The notes beneath the pieces are model-generated. The model had not been told where the DNA came from. It was given only the letters and a program-made list of their open reading frames with translations, and made no database searches. Positions 1-11,184 of a stretch of 64,000 nt of DNA are shown here, one piece after another. The translations under genes and the position numbers were made by a program. This DNA comes from Owenia fusiformis. Taxonomy: Eukaryota > Annelida > Polychaeta > Sabellida > Oweniidae. Location: contig CAIIXF020000005.1 of NCBI GenBank assembly GCA_903813345.2, forward strand, positions 26,909,375-26,973,374. Direction: 5' to 3'. Position 1 is the stretch's first letter. Every line of letters starts with the position of its first letter.

Positions 1-281
1 GGTGATAACACAACATCTACTCTGAAAGGAACGAGTGAATAATATCGGCATGATCAGGATCTCTGCTTTTGGAGGATGAAATTTATCCCGAAGAGAGCCA
101 CTTACGCTACTTAATCGTAGATAGCACCATCTGATATATCAATAGTGTGATGACTAGACTGGATTGCTTAATACCTTATCATTGAGATATATTAGCTATT
201 AAATAACAAGATAATTATCAGTATATTGTTGTTGATAAGATTTGATAGTTTATAGATATGTTTAAATAAGTATGTTCAAAC
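1..281. other. AT-rich sequence, nothing recognised
   Basis: No repeat, exon signal or RNA gene was seen. It ends in CAAAC at 277-281, the left target duplication of the following element. Confidence 0.5.
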
Positions 282-476
282 CAGTGATCCTCCCAGCATT
301 AAAGCAAGTAGGCGCAACACCCACCTGAGATTTTGAAAATAGGCTTACACCCACCTGAAAATCTATTTGCACCCACTTGTAAATGAGAAAAATTTGCATA
401 TTTTGACAAATTTCGGTCTGAATTGTGAAAATGAGAATTTTGCACCCACCTGAGAAAAAATCCTCGGAGATCACTG
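282..476. mobile_element. 195-bp MITE with 5-bp target duplication, copy 1
   Basis: The left end reads CAGTGATC-CTCC and the right end is the reverse complement of CAGTGATCTCC, giving about 11-bp terminal inverted repeats. CAAAC flanks both sides (277-281 and 477-481). The interior repeats an ACCCACYTGA-like motif four times (around 319, 350, 370 and 444), as subterminal repeats often do in hAT elements. A second copy lies at 61194-61397. CAGTG ends with a 5-bp duplication would suit a hAT-like group with short target duplications, but no transposase is present to confirm it. Confidence 0.8.
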
Positions 477-523
477 CAAACACATCACTTAATGAAGCTT
501 TTCTCAAATTTATTAAGAAAATG

Positions 524-620
524 TTGAATTGTATTATTAATGTATTTGTATTGTATTCTATTAAATTGTTTTGCATTATATTATATTTTTGTATTGTACG
601 AGTATTGAATTATATTGCAC
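524..620. repeat. TTGTATT-rich low-complexity tract
   Basis: Imprecise repetition of TTGTATT / TTGAATT / TTATATT words over about 100 bp. No coding signal. Confidence 0.6.
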
Positions 621-690
621 TCTACTGCACCTCCTAATCTGAACGCTTTTAGCCAGTCCCAATGGCGTTCAGATAAGACAGGTTTTACTG
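621..690. mobile_element. Right-end fragment of a pogo-like MITE
   Basis: It contains the words 'aatctgaacgcttttagcc' and 'gcgttcag' and ends AGACAGGTTTTACTG followed by TA. That is the reverse complement of the CAGTAAAACCTGTCT terminus seen elsewhere in the window. The left terminus is missing. Confidence 0.6.
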
Positions 691-1000
691 TAGATAAAAA
701 TAGATATAAACATGAAAAAACAAACTATAAACTAATTTTATAACAGGATCTTGTAGTAAAATAAAAGCAGTACATCTTTCCTATGTAAATATAACTGACA
801 GAAACATTAGTATTTAAACGGATTTGTTAAACCACATAATAGATTCAACTATTATTGTTACATTCCGAGACTCATAAACTAACAAAACCTGAAACTATTT
901 GCAAACAAGTCACATATATATAATTTCTAAAATATATTTTGCCTTTACCACAAATACTGCATTGTATTAAGAGTATGTTCTTTAAATGTGAATAAGGAAT

Positions 1001-1067
1001 GGTGTGTGTGTGTGTATGGGGGGGGGGGAAACATGTTGATTTCAATATTTCAATATTTCAATATTTC
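1001..1067. repeat. Simple repeats: (TG)n, G-run, TTCAATAT x3
   Basis: A (TG)7 tract is followed by TATG and an 11-base G run (1018-1028). Three tandem copies of an 8-9 bp TTCAATAT word then begin at about 1041. Confidence 0.85.
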
Positions 1068-1251
1068 GGGGAGGTTATACCATTATATAATTGACTCAGT
1101 TTGTGAAGAGCTCGTGATATACAAGATATATATCATTTATTGACTTTTTGGATGTCACGGCTACAAGGATGACATTTAGATTTGTTTTGCATGACATTCA
1201 GTATACACGCCTCGGGTAAAAGTCCAAGTGATTCCAACCTTAACTTTAAAT

Positions 1252-1414
1252 AAGGCATCAACATGCAAAATGTCACCACCTGCCATTTGTTACAGACACT
1301 GACTGCTGAAGGCTTTTAGAGACACTGAATGGTATTACAGATGCTGAACACCAACTGCCGAACAAAAAAAGTTGGACTATAGCAATATGTTACCACTTCA
1401 TAGTGACATTAAAA
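1252..1414 (+). mobile_element. F150 dispersed element, copy 1
   Basis: Starts AAGGCATCAACATGC, then AAATGTCACCACCTGCC, ATTTGTTACAGA, a GCYGAACACCAACT-rich middle and AAAAAGTTGGA. It ends in a degenerate hairpin (TTACCAC…TAGTGACAT). Near-full-length family copies have the 3' hairpin ATGTCACCAC…GTGGTGGTGACAT, whose outer arm also pairs with the ATGTCACCACC near the 5' end. There is no Pol III box and no reading frame. The class is unknown: it could be a MITE or a SINE-like element. Confidence 0.75.
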
Positions 1415-1462
1415 TTGAGGCTTAACTTAACTTAACCTTAAATAAATATTTGAAGTTGTATA

Positions 1463-1614
1463 CAATAAAATTTGTCTTAGTGAACACCTCTCTCTAGTGA
1501 ACAGCTGTCTCCAATAGACACTTCACACATATTCCACTGACTTCTGTATAAAATACCCTCTCTGTAGTGACCACCAACCAACACTGAACATTTCAATATC
1601 CACACGTTTTACTA
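1463..1614. mobile_element. 152-bp pogo-like MITE
   Basis: Left end CAATAAAATTTGTCTTAG and right end CGTTTTACTA match degenerate CAGTAAAACCTGTCTTAG termini, and TA flanks both ends (1461-1462 and 1615-1616). The interior has TAGTGAACACC repeats and 'actgacttctgtataaa', shared with the elements at 62948 and 63409. TA duplications with CAGTRAAACC ends fit pogo/Tigger-type elements; the assignment is inferred from the termini only. Confidence 0.7.
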
Positions 1615-1631
1615 TACATCATTTAACTATA

Positions 1632-1845
1632 CAGTAAGACCAATCTCTCCCTCTCTGAGCAACAATGAACTAAATTAAAAGCCTCTACTAAGTTACCCTG
1701 AGATACAGAGCCTGGTGCTAACTAGAGATGAAGCTCTCTTTTAAGATGCCCAAAACAAATTATTGAAAAGGGTATTCTGTAGTGTTACCAACAGTGAAAT
1801 TTTCATTATGGATTCAAAGGTGTTCACTATACACAGGTTTTACTG
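1632..1845. mobile_element. Second pogo-like MITE, diverged
   Basis: Begins CAGTAAGACC after TA and ends ACAGGTTTTACTG. The right flank is CT rather than TA, so one side of the duplication has decayed. It lies 15 bp from the preceding copy of the same family. Confidence 0.6.
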
Positions 1846-2673
1846 CTATAATGTCCATGTAAAAACATTGGGCTTTAAAAGCGTGTCTCAAGGTGTATTT
1901 TTTTATTCCCAGGGTTTTTAAAATGATGTTATCTCAAAATTAGATTTATCATTGTCAGATCAAGGATTTAAGAAAGAAAAATTCTCATTCTCCAACAGTT
2001 CAAATCATCTTGACCTGTCAAAAAGGTTATGTATATGATATATTTTCGTGAACCAAATACACAATTTGTTGTGAAATGTCAGACACCCCTGGTGGTATCC
2101 CAGGTTACGGAACCGATACAGAAGCACATCTGTAACAGATATATTGTGAATTCAAAGAGTTCAATGAGAGAGAAAGGTAAGGGTGAGATAATTGCTCCTA
2201 GACATTTTGTTAATAAATTATTTTGGCCTTAAAGCCAAAAGTTGTAAAATCAATCATGCAGTTTATGAGAAAGTTTTGTACCAGGTTGAACGAGTGCATT
2301 TTACTGTTTTAAAGCAAGGGCCAAGAGTGTCTGAGTTTACTCAAATGATATAAGATATACTAAATCAACATGTTTCAACTAATTTGATTGAGTAAACCTT
2401 TCCACACGAGCCATTTGAAAAAATATTGCTCGCTTGCCTGATCTTTTAATGGTTTTCACATTAGCAGAAAATTTATCCTCTTGTTTTTTCTCAAATAACC
2501 ATCCTTCTAACCTTCTGGCAGAAAAAGAAACAAATAAATGACCTTAAAACTCCCAAATGGCAGCTTATTCTAAGAAACATTTCATTTTATGGGGATTTTC
2601 ATGGGATTTATCATGGCTAGGTTATAGAGACCTTGTAGCCTAAATAATGGGACAACTGAATTATTTTCTGGAT
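1846..2673. other. Unique AT-rich sequence
   Basis: No repeat family or convincing exon was seen. A 67-codon open stretch at 2029-2232 has no splice context or codon signature. If the minus-strand exon at 2674-2769 is real, the proximal part would be its 3' UTR, but no clear AATAAA was found on that strand. Confidence 0.35.
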
Positions 2674-2769
2674 TTAGACACCAAATAAAGATTTCTTGTT
2701 GATAAATCTATATTGACTTTTAAAGTTACACAAACGGGCTTCATTTCTTTGCATATTTGCCCCCTTACC
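2674..2769 (-). CDS. Candidate terminal exon of the minus-strand gene
   Basis: On the minus strand a good acceptor (GGCCCATTTCAG) precedes a 31-codon block opening GKGANMQRNE and ending KKSLFGV before TAA. It is in phase 0, which matches the phase-0 end of the candidate exon at 5474-5499. The product is not recognised. Other frames are also partly open here and no poly(A) signal is clear, so this is a tentative end of the gene. Confidence 0.35.
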   Translation of the reverse strand, partial: GKGANMQRNEARLCNFKSQYRFINKKSLFGV

Positions 2770-3494
2770 CTGAAATGGGCCAAACATAATCTCCAGGCTC
2801 TTAAGAATTTTGATAAAGAACAGTCTTCCTCAAATCTTAGGGTTGGGGATAATTTTCCCTTGAAATTGCCCAAATATTTGATAAGAAGGCATAGGGTTTT
2901 CAGAAAAAAACAGGAAAACCCAATTAACCAGAATGATTAATTAAGAATTATACTCTACACCCCCGAAAATAGAAAAGTTGTTAGAAAGTAAGCAATTAAT
3001 AGAAGTGCATATCAGCGACAATTACACAAGTTAGAATAACAGAAGTCTGAGATAAATAGGATCTCAGGAGGTGTAATAAAGTTCAATCCTGTTCACTACA
3101 ATTGCTTTATATCTAGCAAGATTTTCTTCAGCTGTAAAATAAATCTCCACAAATCCAAACATAACAGAGAAAAGGATTCATCAAGAAATTCCACGACAAA
3201 AACATAACCAGTTTCCAAGAATTGACGTAATGAGCTAAAAAACATGAAGTGAGCAAAGCAACGAGAAAGGTGATTAATACGACTGCTGCATTTTATGATT
3301 TTTCGGAGAAAAAAATTCAATTTCTCAGCAAAAAGAAGCAATTCTGGATAGCCGGTCAGATTATACAAATGGCCAGTTTGATACCCTGCCGTGTTAACTG
3401 CCTAATAAACTCTCTACTAAGCGCTTAAATTTCACATAAAAATGAAAAAGAAATTCCAAATTGCAATTAGACTGGTCATAAAACATCCTAGAGG
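2770..3494. other. AT-rich sequence, no feature recognised
   Basis: A 90-codon frame (3096-3368, minus strand) has no acceptor/donor context and looks like chance openness. No repeat was seen before 3495. Confidence 0.4.
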
Positions 3495-3707
3495 TTTAGT
3501 GATCTTTTCTTTATTGGCGCTACAGGGTGGGTCAATAATGCTTAAATTTTAGTGATCTTTTCTTTATTGGCGCTACAGGGTGGGCCAATAATGCTCAAAT
3601 TTTAGTGATCTTTTCTTTATTGGCGCTACAGGGTGAGCCAATAATGCTTAAATTTTAGTGATCTTTTCTTTATTGGCATTACAGAGTGGGCCAGTAATGC
3701 TTAAATT
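3495..3707. repeat. 53-bp tandem repeat, 4 copies, containing a mariner-like end
   Basis: AGTGATCTTTTC recurs at 3498, 3551, 3604 and 3657 (period 53). Each unit holds TTTATTGGC…TACAGGGTGGGCCAATAA. TACAGGGTGGGCCAA is the same motif as the terminus of the minimal element at 24454, and it resembles Tc1/mariner termini. TTATTGGC/GCCAATAA is an internal inverted repeat. Confidence 0.85.
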
Positions 3708-3918
3708 AGAAGTTTAAACAAGTTTGATAATCCATCAGAAAGATGAGTTTCACCATTTCCTCATCCTCTTAGTTGTTGTCCTCAATATTCACTTTTTTCC
3801 TCACATTTATCTATTCTCAAAATATCCATCCTTTTTCTTCCATTTCTCATATACATGTTCTGCATTATTCACTTTTCCTATTAAATGTACCCCTTTTCTA
3901 CAAATATACCCCTATATA

Positions 3919-3985
3919 TACCTTTCTTCACAGATGTACCCCTTCTGACAAATAAATACCTTTCTTCACAGATGTACCCATTCTC
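3919..3985. repeat. Short direct duplication
   Basis: The block CCTTTCTTCACAGATGTACC occurs twice, about 38 bp apart, in a pyrimidine-rich tract (3724-4010). Nothing suggests coding. Confidence 0.6.
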
Positions 3986-4011
3986 TCCCACTTCTCCAAA
4001 CCTGTTCTTAC

Positions 4012-4041
4012 CAAGCATTTAAAGCAACAATAATATCATAT
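4012..4041 (-). CDS. Weak candidate micro-exon
   Basis: Minus strand: acceptor TTCAAGTTAG, a 30-nt block open in one frame (YDIIVALNA), then the strong donor GTAAGA. Its phase (1 nt in, 2 nt out) does not join directly to the neighbouring candidate exons. It may be a chance splice-like site. Confidence 0.2.
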
Positions 4042-4305
4042 CTAACTTGAATTAATCTTATCTCAAATAAGAAAACATGCAAATCACCAAACAGAACTGT
4101 CTAATTCTTTAAACCTATAAGGAAATAACAATATCCTAACAAATAAATGTTGCAAAGTATATTACCTGTCGACTAAGTATCTATTTGTGCTGTTTTATGT
4201 TAGCGCCTGTCTGGTTGAAATACTTTATATTCTTGTGTTTGTTTTATCCTTTTAACAACATCACAAATCTTGTTAAATTACCTCCTAAGTATTTCTTCTT
4301 TGATA

Positions 4306-4385
4306 CATCTTGAACTATCATGGATATTTATCTTTTCACAAAATAGACAGATTGAGTATACTTATTATTATTTAATCATCTATTA
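4306..4385. repeat. Dispersed direct repeat, copy 1
   Basis: About 77 bp containing AACTATCATGGATATTTATC and ACAGATTGAGTATACTTATT, near-identical to 5284-5362. A partial third copy of the ACAGATTGAGTATACTTAT part lies at about 4596. Confidence 0.8.
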
Positions 4386-4484
4386 AGATAAGTCATGGAC
4401 TATATGTAATTTTTATATAACTTTTTTTGACATATTGTATTATTACATGTTAATATCCATCAATTAATAATAACATTTACCCTA

Positions 4485-4785
4485 ATCGCCAAAAGCAACC
4501 CCCCTTATAAGCGCCCAAATCGAGTGGACGATTATAGAGTACTTATACTAAAATGGGGCATAAGTTACACATTTTGTAATTTCATGTACAGTAGACAGAT
4601 TGAGTATACTTATACATTGATCATGGCCATCAATGATAACATTTACATACATTGTCGTATTCAACACTCACCCCAAATCAAGAGACCACCTCAAAGAAAT
4701 CAAGTGGGCGATAATAGAGTGCTTATACCGAAATGTGGTAAAAATGACGCTTTTTGTAATTTGATGCATTCTCACAATAAATAGT
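4485..4785. repeat. Diverged tandem duplication, 180-bp period
   Basis: 'cgagtggacgattatagagt' at 4521 corresponds to 'caagtgggcgataatagagt' at 4701, exactly 180 bp later, with flanking similarity (TACTTATAC.. / TGCTTATAC..). The first unit contains CTTATAAGCGCCCAAA. A related CTAATAAGCGCC word occurs near 29760, suggesting an old dispersed family. Confidence 0.65.
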
Positions 4786-5283
4786 ACTTTCTATCATTGG
4801 ATCCTTTCTACACCATACTGAATAATAAATATACTAATATTATCTCAAAAGAGTCCATAATGAAAGAAATGTTCTTTAAGAGTTTTGTTTCGGCATTCAA
4901 CCAAGAAAGCTTCTGCGCAGGTTTTCTGCGCACGTTGAGGATGTGAAGTTTCTCTTTTCGACTTAAGATTTTTCCTTATTCTCATGATTTTTATATGAAA
5001 AACATTATGATCTTCATTAAATTAAAAACATAAGCTAATATAAGATATAACTTCAATATCTAATTGTCTCTAGTAGAAATAATAAAGATAAGCATGGAAA
5101 ACAACTTCTTCAATACAGTAGCCTTCTCTGGGGATTTCTTCAGTATTGTTAAGTTGGATTCTTGCTTCATTACCATAAACTCCCAAATAACAATCCATAT
5201 CAACAAAAATATGGTGTTACTCCGTTCTTATGTTCCAAATAGGACACTCTTAGCAAGAATGAATGACACACAGTATATCTTTT

Positions 5284-5362
5284 TGATATATCTTAAACTA
5301 TCATGGATATTTATCTTTTCACAAAATAGACAGATTGAGTATACTTATTATTCTTTAATCAT
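5284..5362. repeat. Dispersed direct repeat, copy 2
   Basis: Copy of 4306-4385, offset 979 bp, over 90% identical by eye. The open frame 5064-5378 runs through it and is not a gene. Confidence 0.8.
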
Positions 5363-5473
5363 CTGTAAGAAGGGCTAGGACCATCAATAATAATATTTAT
5401 TCTAATTTAATCCAAGTGAAATCTATTTTACTGGTTTAATTTTATCATAATGTTAAAAATATATAAATATTAC

Positions 5474-5499
5474 CTGAGACTTATACACAATACCCAAGG
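5474..5499 (-). CDS. Candidate 26-nt micro-exon (LGIVYKSQ)
   Basis: Minus strand: acceptor TCTTTTTGTATAG and donor CAG|GTAATA. It is open as (2 nt)+LGIVYKSQ, ending in phase 0. The upstream exon at 10240-10362 ends with one leftover base, so the join gives an in-frame Ala codon followed by LGIVYKSQ. Identification rests on splice signals and phase only. Confidence 0.5.
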
Positions 5500-7999
5500 C
5501 TATACAAAAAGACTACTCGTTACTTCTTATTACATAAACTGTATATAAACATGTGTATATGATAGACAGTATAATCTCTTTATATTTGTATACATGCCAA
5601 ATAAACTGAGTTAAAAGAAAGTATATTTCTTGTGAACATGAGTTTGGTAAAATATGAACATGTAAAACATATATCCAACAAAACAAGGCAATGTTCAAGC
5701 CAAATAAGATGTCAGTAATATATTTTAAATAATAAAAATAATGATTTCCGAAAGATTTAACATTCTCATACATCACTGATAAGCAATGATAGCATGGTAC
5801 ACACACGTTTTATTAGGGTTTAATCTGAGGTAACAGTTGAGACATATATCATATGAAAGATAAAGTGTAATGATAAAAAGTTACTTAAAGTTGATATATG
5901 AAACCAATATTTAGACATATCATTGAGAATCTGAATTAAAAATGAATGTTTCAGGGGGTACTTTTTAAATAATGCAGAAATCAAGGGAGCGTATCATACT
6001 AAGGGAGATCATTAACATAGGTTTACCCTCATAAGAAATCTAGACATAAATAAGAAATAAAAAAACAAAAATCTCTGAATCAATAAGTTTGTATAAATAA
6101 TGTTTATAAAAAGATAACCTCATGATCTAACATTTCATCTGTCATTGATCTAAACTTAATTTGAAGGCTTACAATTATTAATCTATAGAGGAACAACATT
6201 ACATTGATTTGGAGAGAACAAAAACAAATTAAACATCTTATCATGTTAAATATTGGGTGCATGCACGTCACAAAATGTACAAGTAAAGGACTTAAGCTCA
6301 GGTCTCAATAAATATTGTGGATGATTTTAAGCATGAATGTAATGTTTCAGACTTTGGTTGAGGGTAGGAACTACCTGAATTCAAAGGCTAGATAACAAGA
6401 GATGAATGCATCAAATTACTCACAATTCATTGAATCATGTTCTTTAATTCTTTTCAAATTTTGTAAAAGATTTATTACAAAAAGGAATTCAACCAGAAAC
6501 GTTTACCAAGGGCTTGCAAGGTTTGACCAAGCATCTCCGAAATCTATTCCTTATTTCCCTTTTCTAAAACCTCAATTTTTTCTTTAAATTACTTCAAATC
6601 AATTACAACCTGAATTCTCTTGATTTAAAAAATCAGCAATTGTTTACCAATGTTTACTGCATGATACTTGGCATTATAATGAACCATTTCAGGGCTCCTA
6701 GTTCAATAACCCTTATAAATATTTCTTATTAATTCATATGTAACTTACAAAACTTAAAATATGTAACTTATAAAACCAAAAGACTTGGACATTAAAGATG
6801 CAGTATACCATAGGTTTCACTCCTGGGTACCCTTTCCTAGATAATCAATGATTATCATAATCATTATTATTGTTTATATAATATCTTACATACCTTAAGT
6901 TATATCTTGAGACACACTTATGGTGGCGTATATTATTGAGTTGGTGGCAATCGAAGAAATCTCCATCAAGTGGCATGAGTGTCATCACGTGACTTGAACC
7001 AGGCAGACAAACAGATTCAGGACCTGTTTTGAATTTCTTTTTGAATTTCTAGAACTGCCATTTATGGAATTCCCTTGGTCATGTGACCATAATGATTAAC
7101 AAATTTAATGGCCAGGCAGATGACATATGGATTTCCCTTGTGTAATCCAATTTTAGAATTAACTAAATTTTGACAAATATAAGCACCTAAAAATTAGCAC
7201 ATAAAGTGGCAGATTTGTGACTTCTTTGATGGTTTGTAGATCGGTGAATATGTGGTAAAACTCAAAATGCAAAAAAAGTCAAATGAGGTCTTGAAAGTGT
7301 TTCCTGTGGCAAAAGGCCTCTTAAATATTTCATAAAATCTTAGGTCCAATTATCAAATCATTAAAATGATCATATTGCATATTCTAATAATTTACACTTG
7401 TGACTATGGATACTGACTGATACCAGGCATCAACATCAACTTGCCACACTATCCTCTGACCAATACATACAATTCTACAGTTTTGATGTGAAATTATTTA
7501 TTCTCAAATGCACCTCTTGTGTTGTGATTTTGAACAGGAAATGATTTACAGTTACAGTGTGAATTGTAGTGCCATAATTTTTTTGACTAATATTCCAAAC
7601 AAAAAAGTGAATAAATATGTCGAGGTCTTGCTAAGACCATGTTATGATTAGATATGGCTATATGAGTACCATATATTATAAACAATTTCCAGGTGCCTAA
7701 AACTAGGTGCGTGATGTTTTTTCTGAAATATCATGCTTATTAAACTAAGAGCCAGTTGTAAGTAGTTTCCAAGATTGTTATCGGACTCAAAACTTCATAT
7801 CCCATATGTCAAATGACCATGAGCCTTGCATGTATCACCAAGTTGCATGTATGAAGTTCATCAGAATGCACGATGTGATGCAATGTCAGCATTTACAAAC
7901 TCCATTGTGTTGACATCTATTGTGTTTAAACGATGATTCAATTTCATAATATCTTAATTTTTCGAATTTATGTAATGTGAGCCTCATATTCTGGGTCTC
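5500..7999. other. Long AT-rich intron-like stretch
   Basis: No tandem or inverted repeat of note and no exon candidate with paired splice sites was seen. A minus-strand 97-codon frame at 5513-5806 is Cys/Tyr/Ile-rich and looks fortuitous. Confidence 0.4.
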
Positions 8000-8690
8000 A
8001 AACTGAGATGCTGATGTATTTATTAAGATGTAAATGTCCAAACTGATATGCTGATGTATTGATTAACATGTAAATGCCCAAACTGAGATGCTGATATATT
8101 TATTAACATGTAAATGTCCAAACTGAGATGCCTTATAATGTATTTATTAACATGTAAATGCCCAAACTGAGATGCTGATATATTTATTAAGATGTAAATG
8201 TCCAAACTGAGATGCTGATATATTTATTAACATGTAAATGCCCAAACTGAGATGCTGATGTATTTATTAACATGTAAATGTCCAAACTGAGATGCTGATA
8301 TATTTATTAACATGTAAATGCCCAAACTGAGATGCTGATATATTTATTAACATGTAAATGTCCAAACTGAGATGCTGATATATTTATTAACATGTAAATG
8401 CCCAAACTGAGATGCTGATGTATTTATTAACATTGTTAATGCCCAAACTGAGATGCTGATGTATTTATTAACATGTATATGCTCAAACTGAGATGCTGAT
8501 GTATTTATTAACATTGTTAATGCCCAAACTGAGATGCTGGTGTATTTATTAACATGTAAATGCCCAAACTGAGATGCTGATGTATTTATTAACATGTAAA
8601 TGCCCAAACTGAGATGCCTTATAATGTATTTATTAACATGTAAATGTCCAAACTGAGATGCTGATATATTTATTAACATGTAAATGCCTA
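8000..8690. repeat. 40-bp minisatellite, about 17 copies
   Basis: Unit AACTGAGATGCTGATGTATT + TATTAACATGTAAATGCCC. Variants alternate TGTCC/TGCCC and CTGATA/CTGATG. A rarer GCCTTATAATG variant occurs at about 8128 and 8611, about 12 units apart, suggesting multi-unit duplication. Open frames on the minus strand across it are repeat artefacts. Confidence 0.95.
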
Positions 8691-8724
8691 ATAACCTAAC
8701 TAGCTCTTTATTTATTTAGTTGTA

Positions 8725-8877
8725 CAGTAAAACCTATATAAGTGTTCCACTTGAGAGGTGTTCCACTTATAAAAAGGTTAATTTAACATTAAGTAAGTTG
8801 GTGTTGGGACTCTGAAAAGTGTTCCACTAACAGAGGTGTTCCACTTTTAGAGGTGTTCCACTTAACAGGATTCACTG
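8725..8877. mobile_element. 153-bp pogo-like MITE (GTTCCACTT subfamily)
   Basis: Ends CAGTAAAACCT…AGGATTCACTG with TA on both sides (8723-8724 and 8878-8879). The interior repeats GTGTTCCACTT words, including GAGGTGTTCCACTT. Same size as the element at 1463-1614, but a different internal subfamily. Confidence 0.8.
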
Positions 8878-9520
8878 TATATTTGACTAAAATATTCTAC
8901 AGTTCATATTCCATTTAAAAGATCTTATGATTGATGAGTATATGTACTTTGAAATGATTACAGTTCATGATTCATACATTACTTATGACCAGTGGTGCAG
9001 TATTTAGTCATGGCATTGAATGCGTTATAGACATATTTAAACTTAGGGCTTTTCACCTTGACTCTGACATCAATTCCAAAGCTTAAAAAATATGCAAAGA
9101 TGAATTTCCCTCCTTTACAATCATGACTCAATATAAAAGAAATTCAATCTGTTAAACTGAAAGTTAACATTTACGGGTGCTTGGTCACAAAATCTTGTCT
9201 GGCAATTGATTGGCTGGCATATCAACTAATATAGATAACGCTAATGAATCTAAGATAATTAACAAAACTAGGTGTAACAGCTTAATTTTGTTCTAAATTT
9301 ATGTTCATTAATTCCTATATATATAGCAACTTCATGTGTATCTTTACATGGCCTATACACCAGATGAACTAAAATCAATGAGGTAAGAGGATCAATTTTT
9401 GACAAAAACATGTATGAGGTCAACTCTCATCTAATTTTTCATAGGTGACTTACGACTTGCACCACTTCTTATTACTGAATAAAACTCTTTCATTTAAGAG
9501 ATCTTTAATTGGAACTTCAA

Positions 9521-10107
9521 TTACTCACTTTTATATTCATATTACTCACTTTTGTATTCATATTACTCACTTTTCTATTCATATTGATCACTTTTCTATT
9601 CATATTACTCACTTTTCTATTCATATAACTCACTTTTTAATTCATATTACTTACTTTTCTATTCATATTACTCACTTCTATACATATTACTCACTTTTCT
9701 ATTAATATTGCATACTTTTGTATACATAATACTCACGTTTATATTCATATTACTCACTTTTCTAATCATATTACTCACTTTTCTATTCATATAACTCACT
9801 TCTATTCATATTACTCACTTTTCTATTAATATTACTCAATTTTGTATTCATATTACTCACTTTTACATTCATATTACTCACTTTTATATTCATATTACTC
9901 ACGTCTATTCATATTACTCACTTTTCTATTAATATTAATACTTTTGTATTCATATTACTCACTTTTATATTCATATTATTCACTTTTATATTCATATTTC
10001 TCACTTTTATATTCATATTACTCACTTTTCTATTAATATTACATACTTTTGTATTCATATTACTCACGTTTGTTTTCATATTACTCACTTTTCTATTCAT
10101 ATTACTC
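9521..10107. repeat. 21-bp minisatellite, about 28 copies
   Basis: Unit TATTCATATTACTCACTTTT(C), period 21, with variants such as CACGT and ATTAATATTAC. Since 21 is divisible by 3, frames stay open on both strands; these are not genes. Confidence 0.95.
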
Positions 10108-10239
10108 CTCTGTTGTAACACCTTACTCTCTATAAGTCAAAATTGAGCTACTGATCTGATGCAGACCATTAAGTTCATTAACCTTCATATTCCAGGCATT
10201 CAACTTTAATAAAACTATAATGTTTAACATGTTGCTTAC

Positions 10240-10362
10240 CTTTGGTTTCAAACATCTGTCTAGCCATGAACATACATCTGTCCATCAACACTCCCTTCTC
10301 TGCTTTTTTACTATATTTACTGATACATCCAACGGTGTTCGGGTCTAGAATGCTGGTTCTGC
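10240..10362 (-). CDS. Internal coding exon, 123 nt, of an unidentified gene
   Basis: This is the best exon in the window. On the minus strand a pyrimidine-rich acceptor (TTCTCTGTATTTTCAG) and a consensus donor (CCAAAG|GTAAGC) bound 123 nt open in one natural frame. The frame reads RTSILDPNTVGC near the start, then SKYSKKAEKG, and ends MFMARQMFETK. It begins with 2 nt and ends with 1 nt of split codons. The start joins in frame to the exon at 11892-11919 (a Gly codon across the junction) and the end joins to 5474-5499. The peptide is basic and helical-looking. I do not recognise the family. Confidence 0.8.
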
Positions 10363-10647
10363 CTGAAAATACAGAGAACCTAAGGTTATTCGATTTCACC
10401 TTTTGGATCATTTTGGCTTAGGAAACCCCACAAATGAATGGAAAATACAAAGCACCTTTGTACCATGAATATTCAAATATAGTCATATGAGTTATGATGT
10501 ATTTTGGATTTTCGCCATAATATTCCTCTGATAAAAAAATAACATGGAATTAGACTTGGCATTAGATGTACTTTGATTATCTGATATAATGTCAAAAATA
10601 ATTTTCTGTATTACCCAACATCTTACCTAACATAATATCTAGCATAA

Positions 10648-10738
10648 CACCCAACATACTACCAAACATTACTCACCATTCTACCCAACATACTACCCAC
10701 CATTCTACCCAACATACTACCCACCATTCTACTCAGGA
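10648..10738. repeat. 24-bp tandem repeat, about 3.6 copies
   Basis: Unit CTACCCAACATACTACCCAC + CATT, with copies at 10681 and 10705 and degenerate copies before them. Confidence 0.85.
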
Positions 10739-11184
10739 ATACTACCAAACACATAGCCTTAAATACCACCTAAATTAGTACCCAACAGAATAAAATTCTT
10801 GTTTTGAAATAACGCAATTGGTATGGGAAATCTTTTGAAGTGATACAATGTCATGTCAATACCAATCAAAACTTGCAGATTCAAATTTCTCCAGAGTCAA
10901 CAACGATCAATGACCTTTCCTTTTTTGTTTACAGGCATTCAAATCTTCATCTATTCTGGGAGTCACATAAATAAAAGAATCATTTTTCTATGATTTACAA
11001 CACAAAGTTAGTCTGAATCCCAATACTATATTTACAAAAGCACCGATGCAGCACAAATCATAAAAGGTTATTTATCCCTTAACATTCCCCAACATATTAT
11101 AAAATTACAACTATTATGTCATTATATGACAATATTGAATAATAAGAAGGGATTAATGTCAACATCCATCTTCCACTAACAACA
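10739..11184. other. AT-rich sequence, nothing recognised
   Basis: No repeat or exon signal. It ends at the inverted-repeat element that follows. Confidence 0.4.

Noticed and set aside
8000-8690. CRISPR-like array (regular 40-bp repeats)
   Set aside because: There are no unique spacers, the genome is eukaryotic and no cas genes are present; it is a plain tandem repeat.
8023-10121. Frames through the 40-bp and 21-bp arrays
   Set aside because: Pure repeat translation without start context or splice sites.
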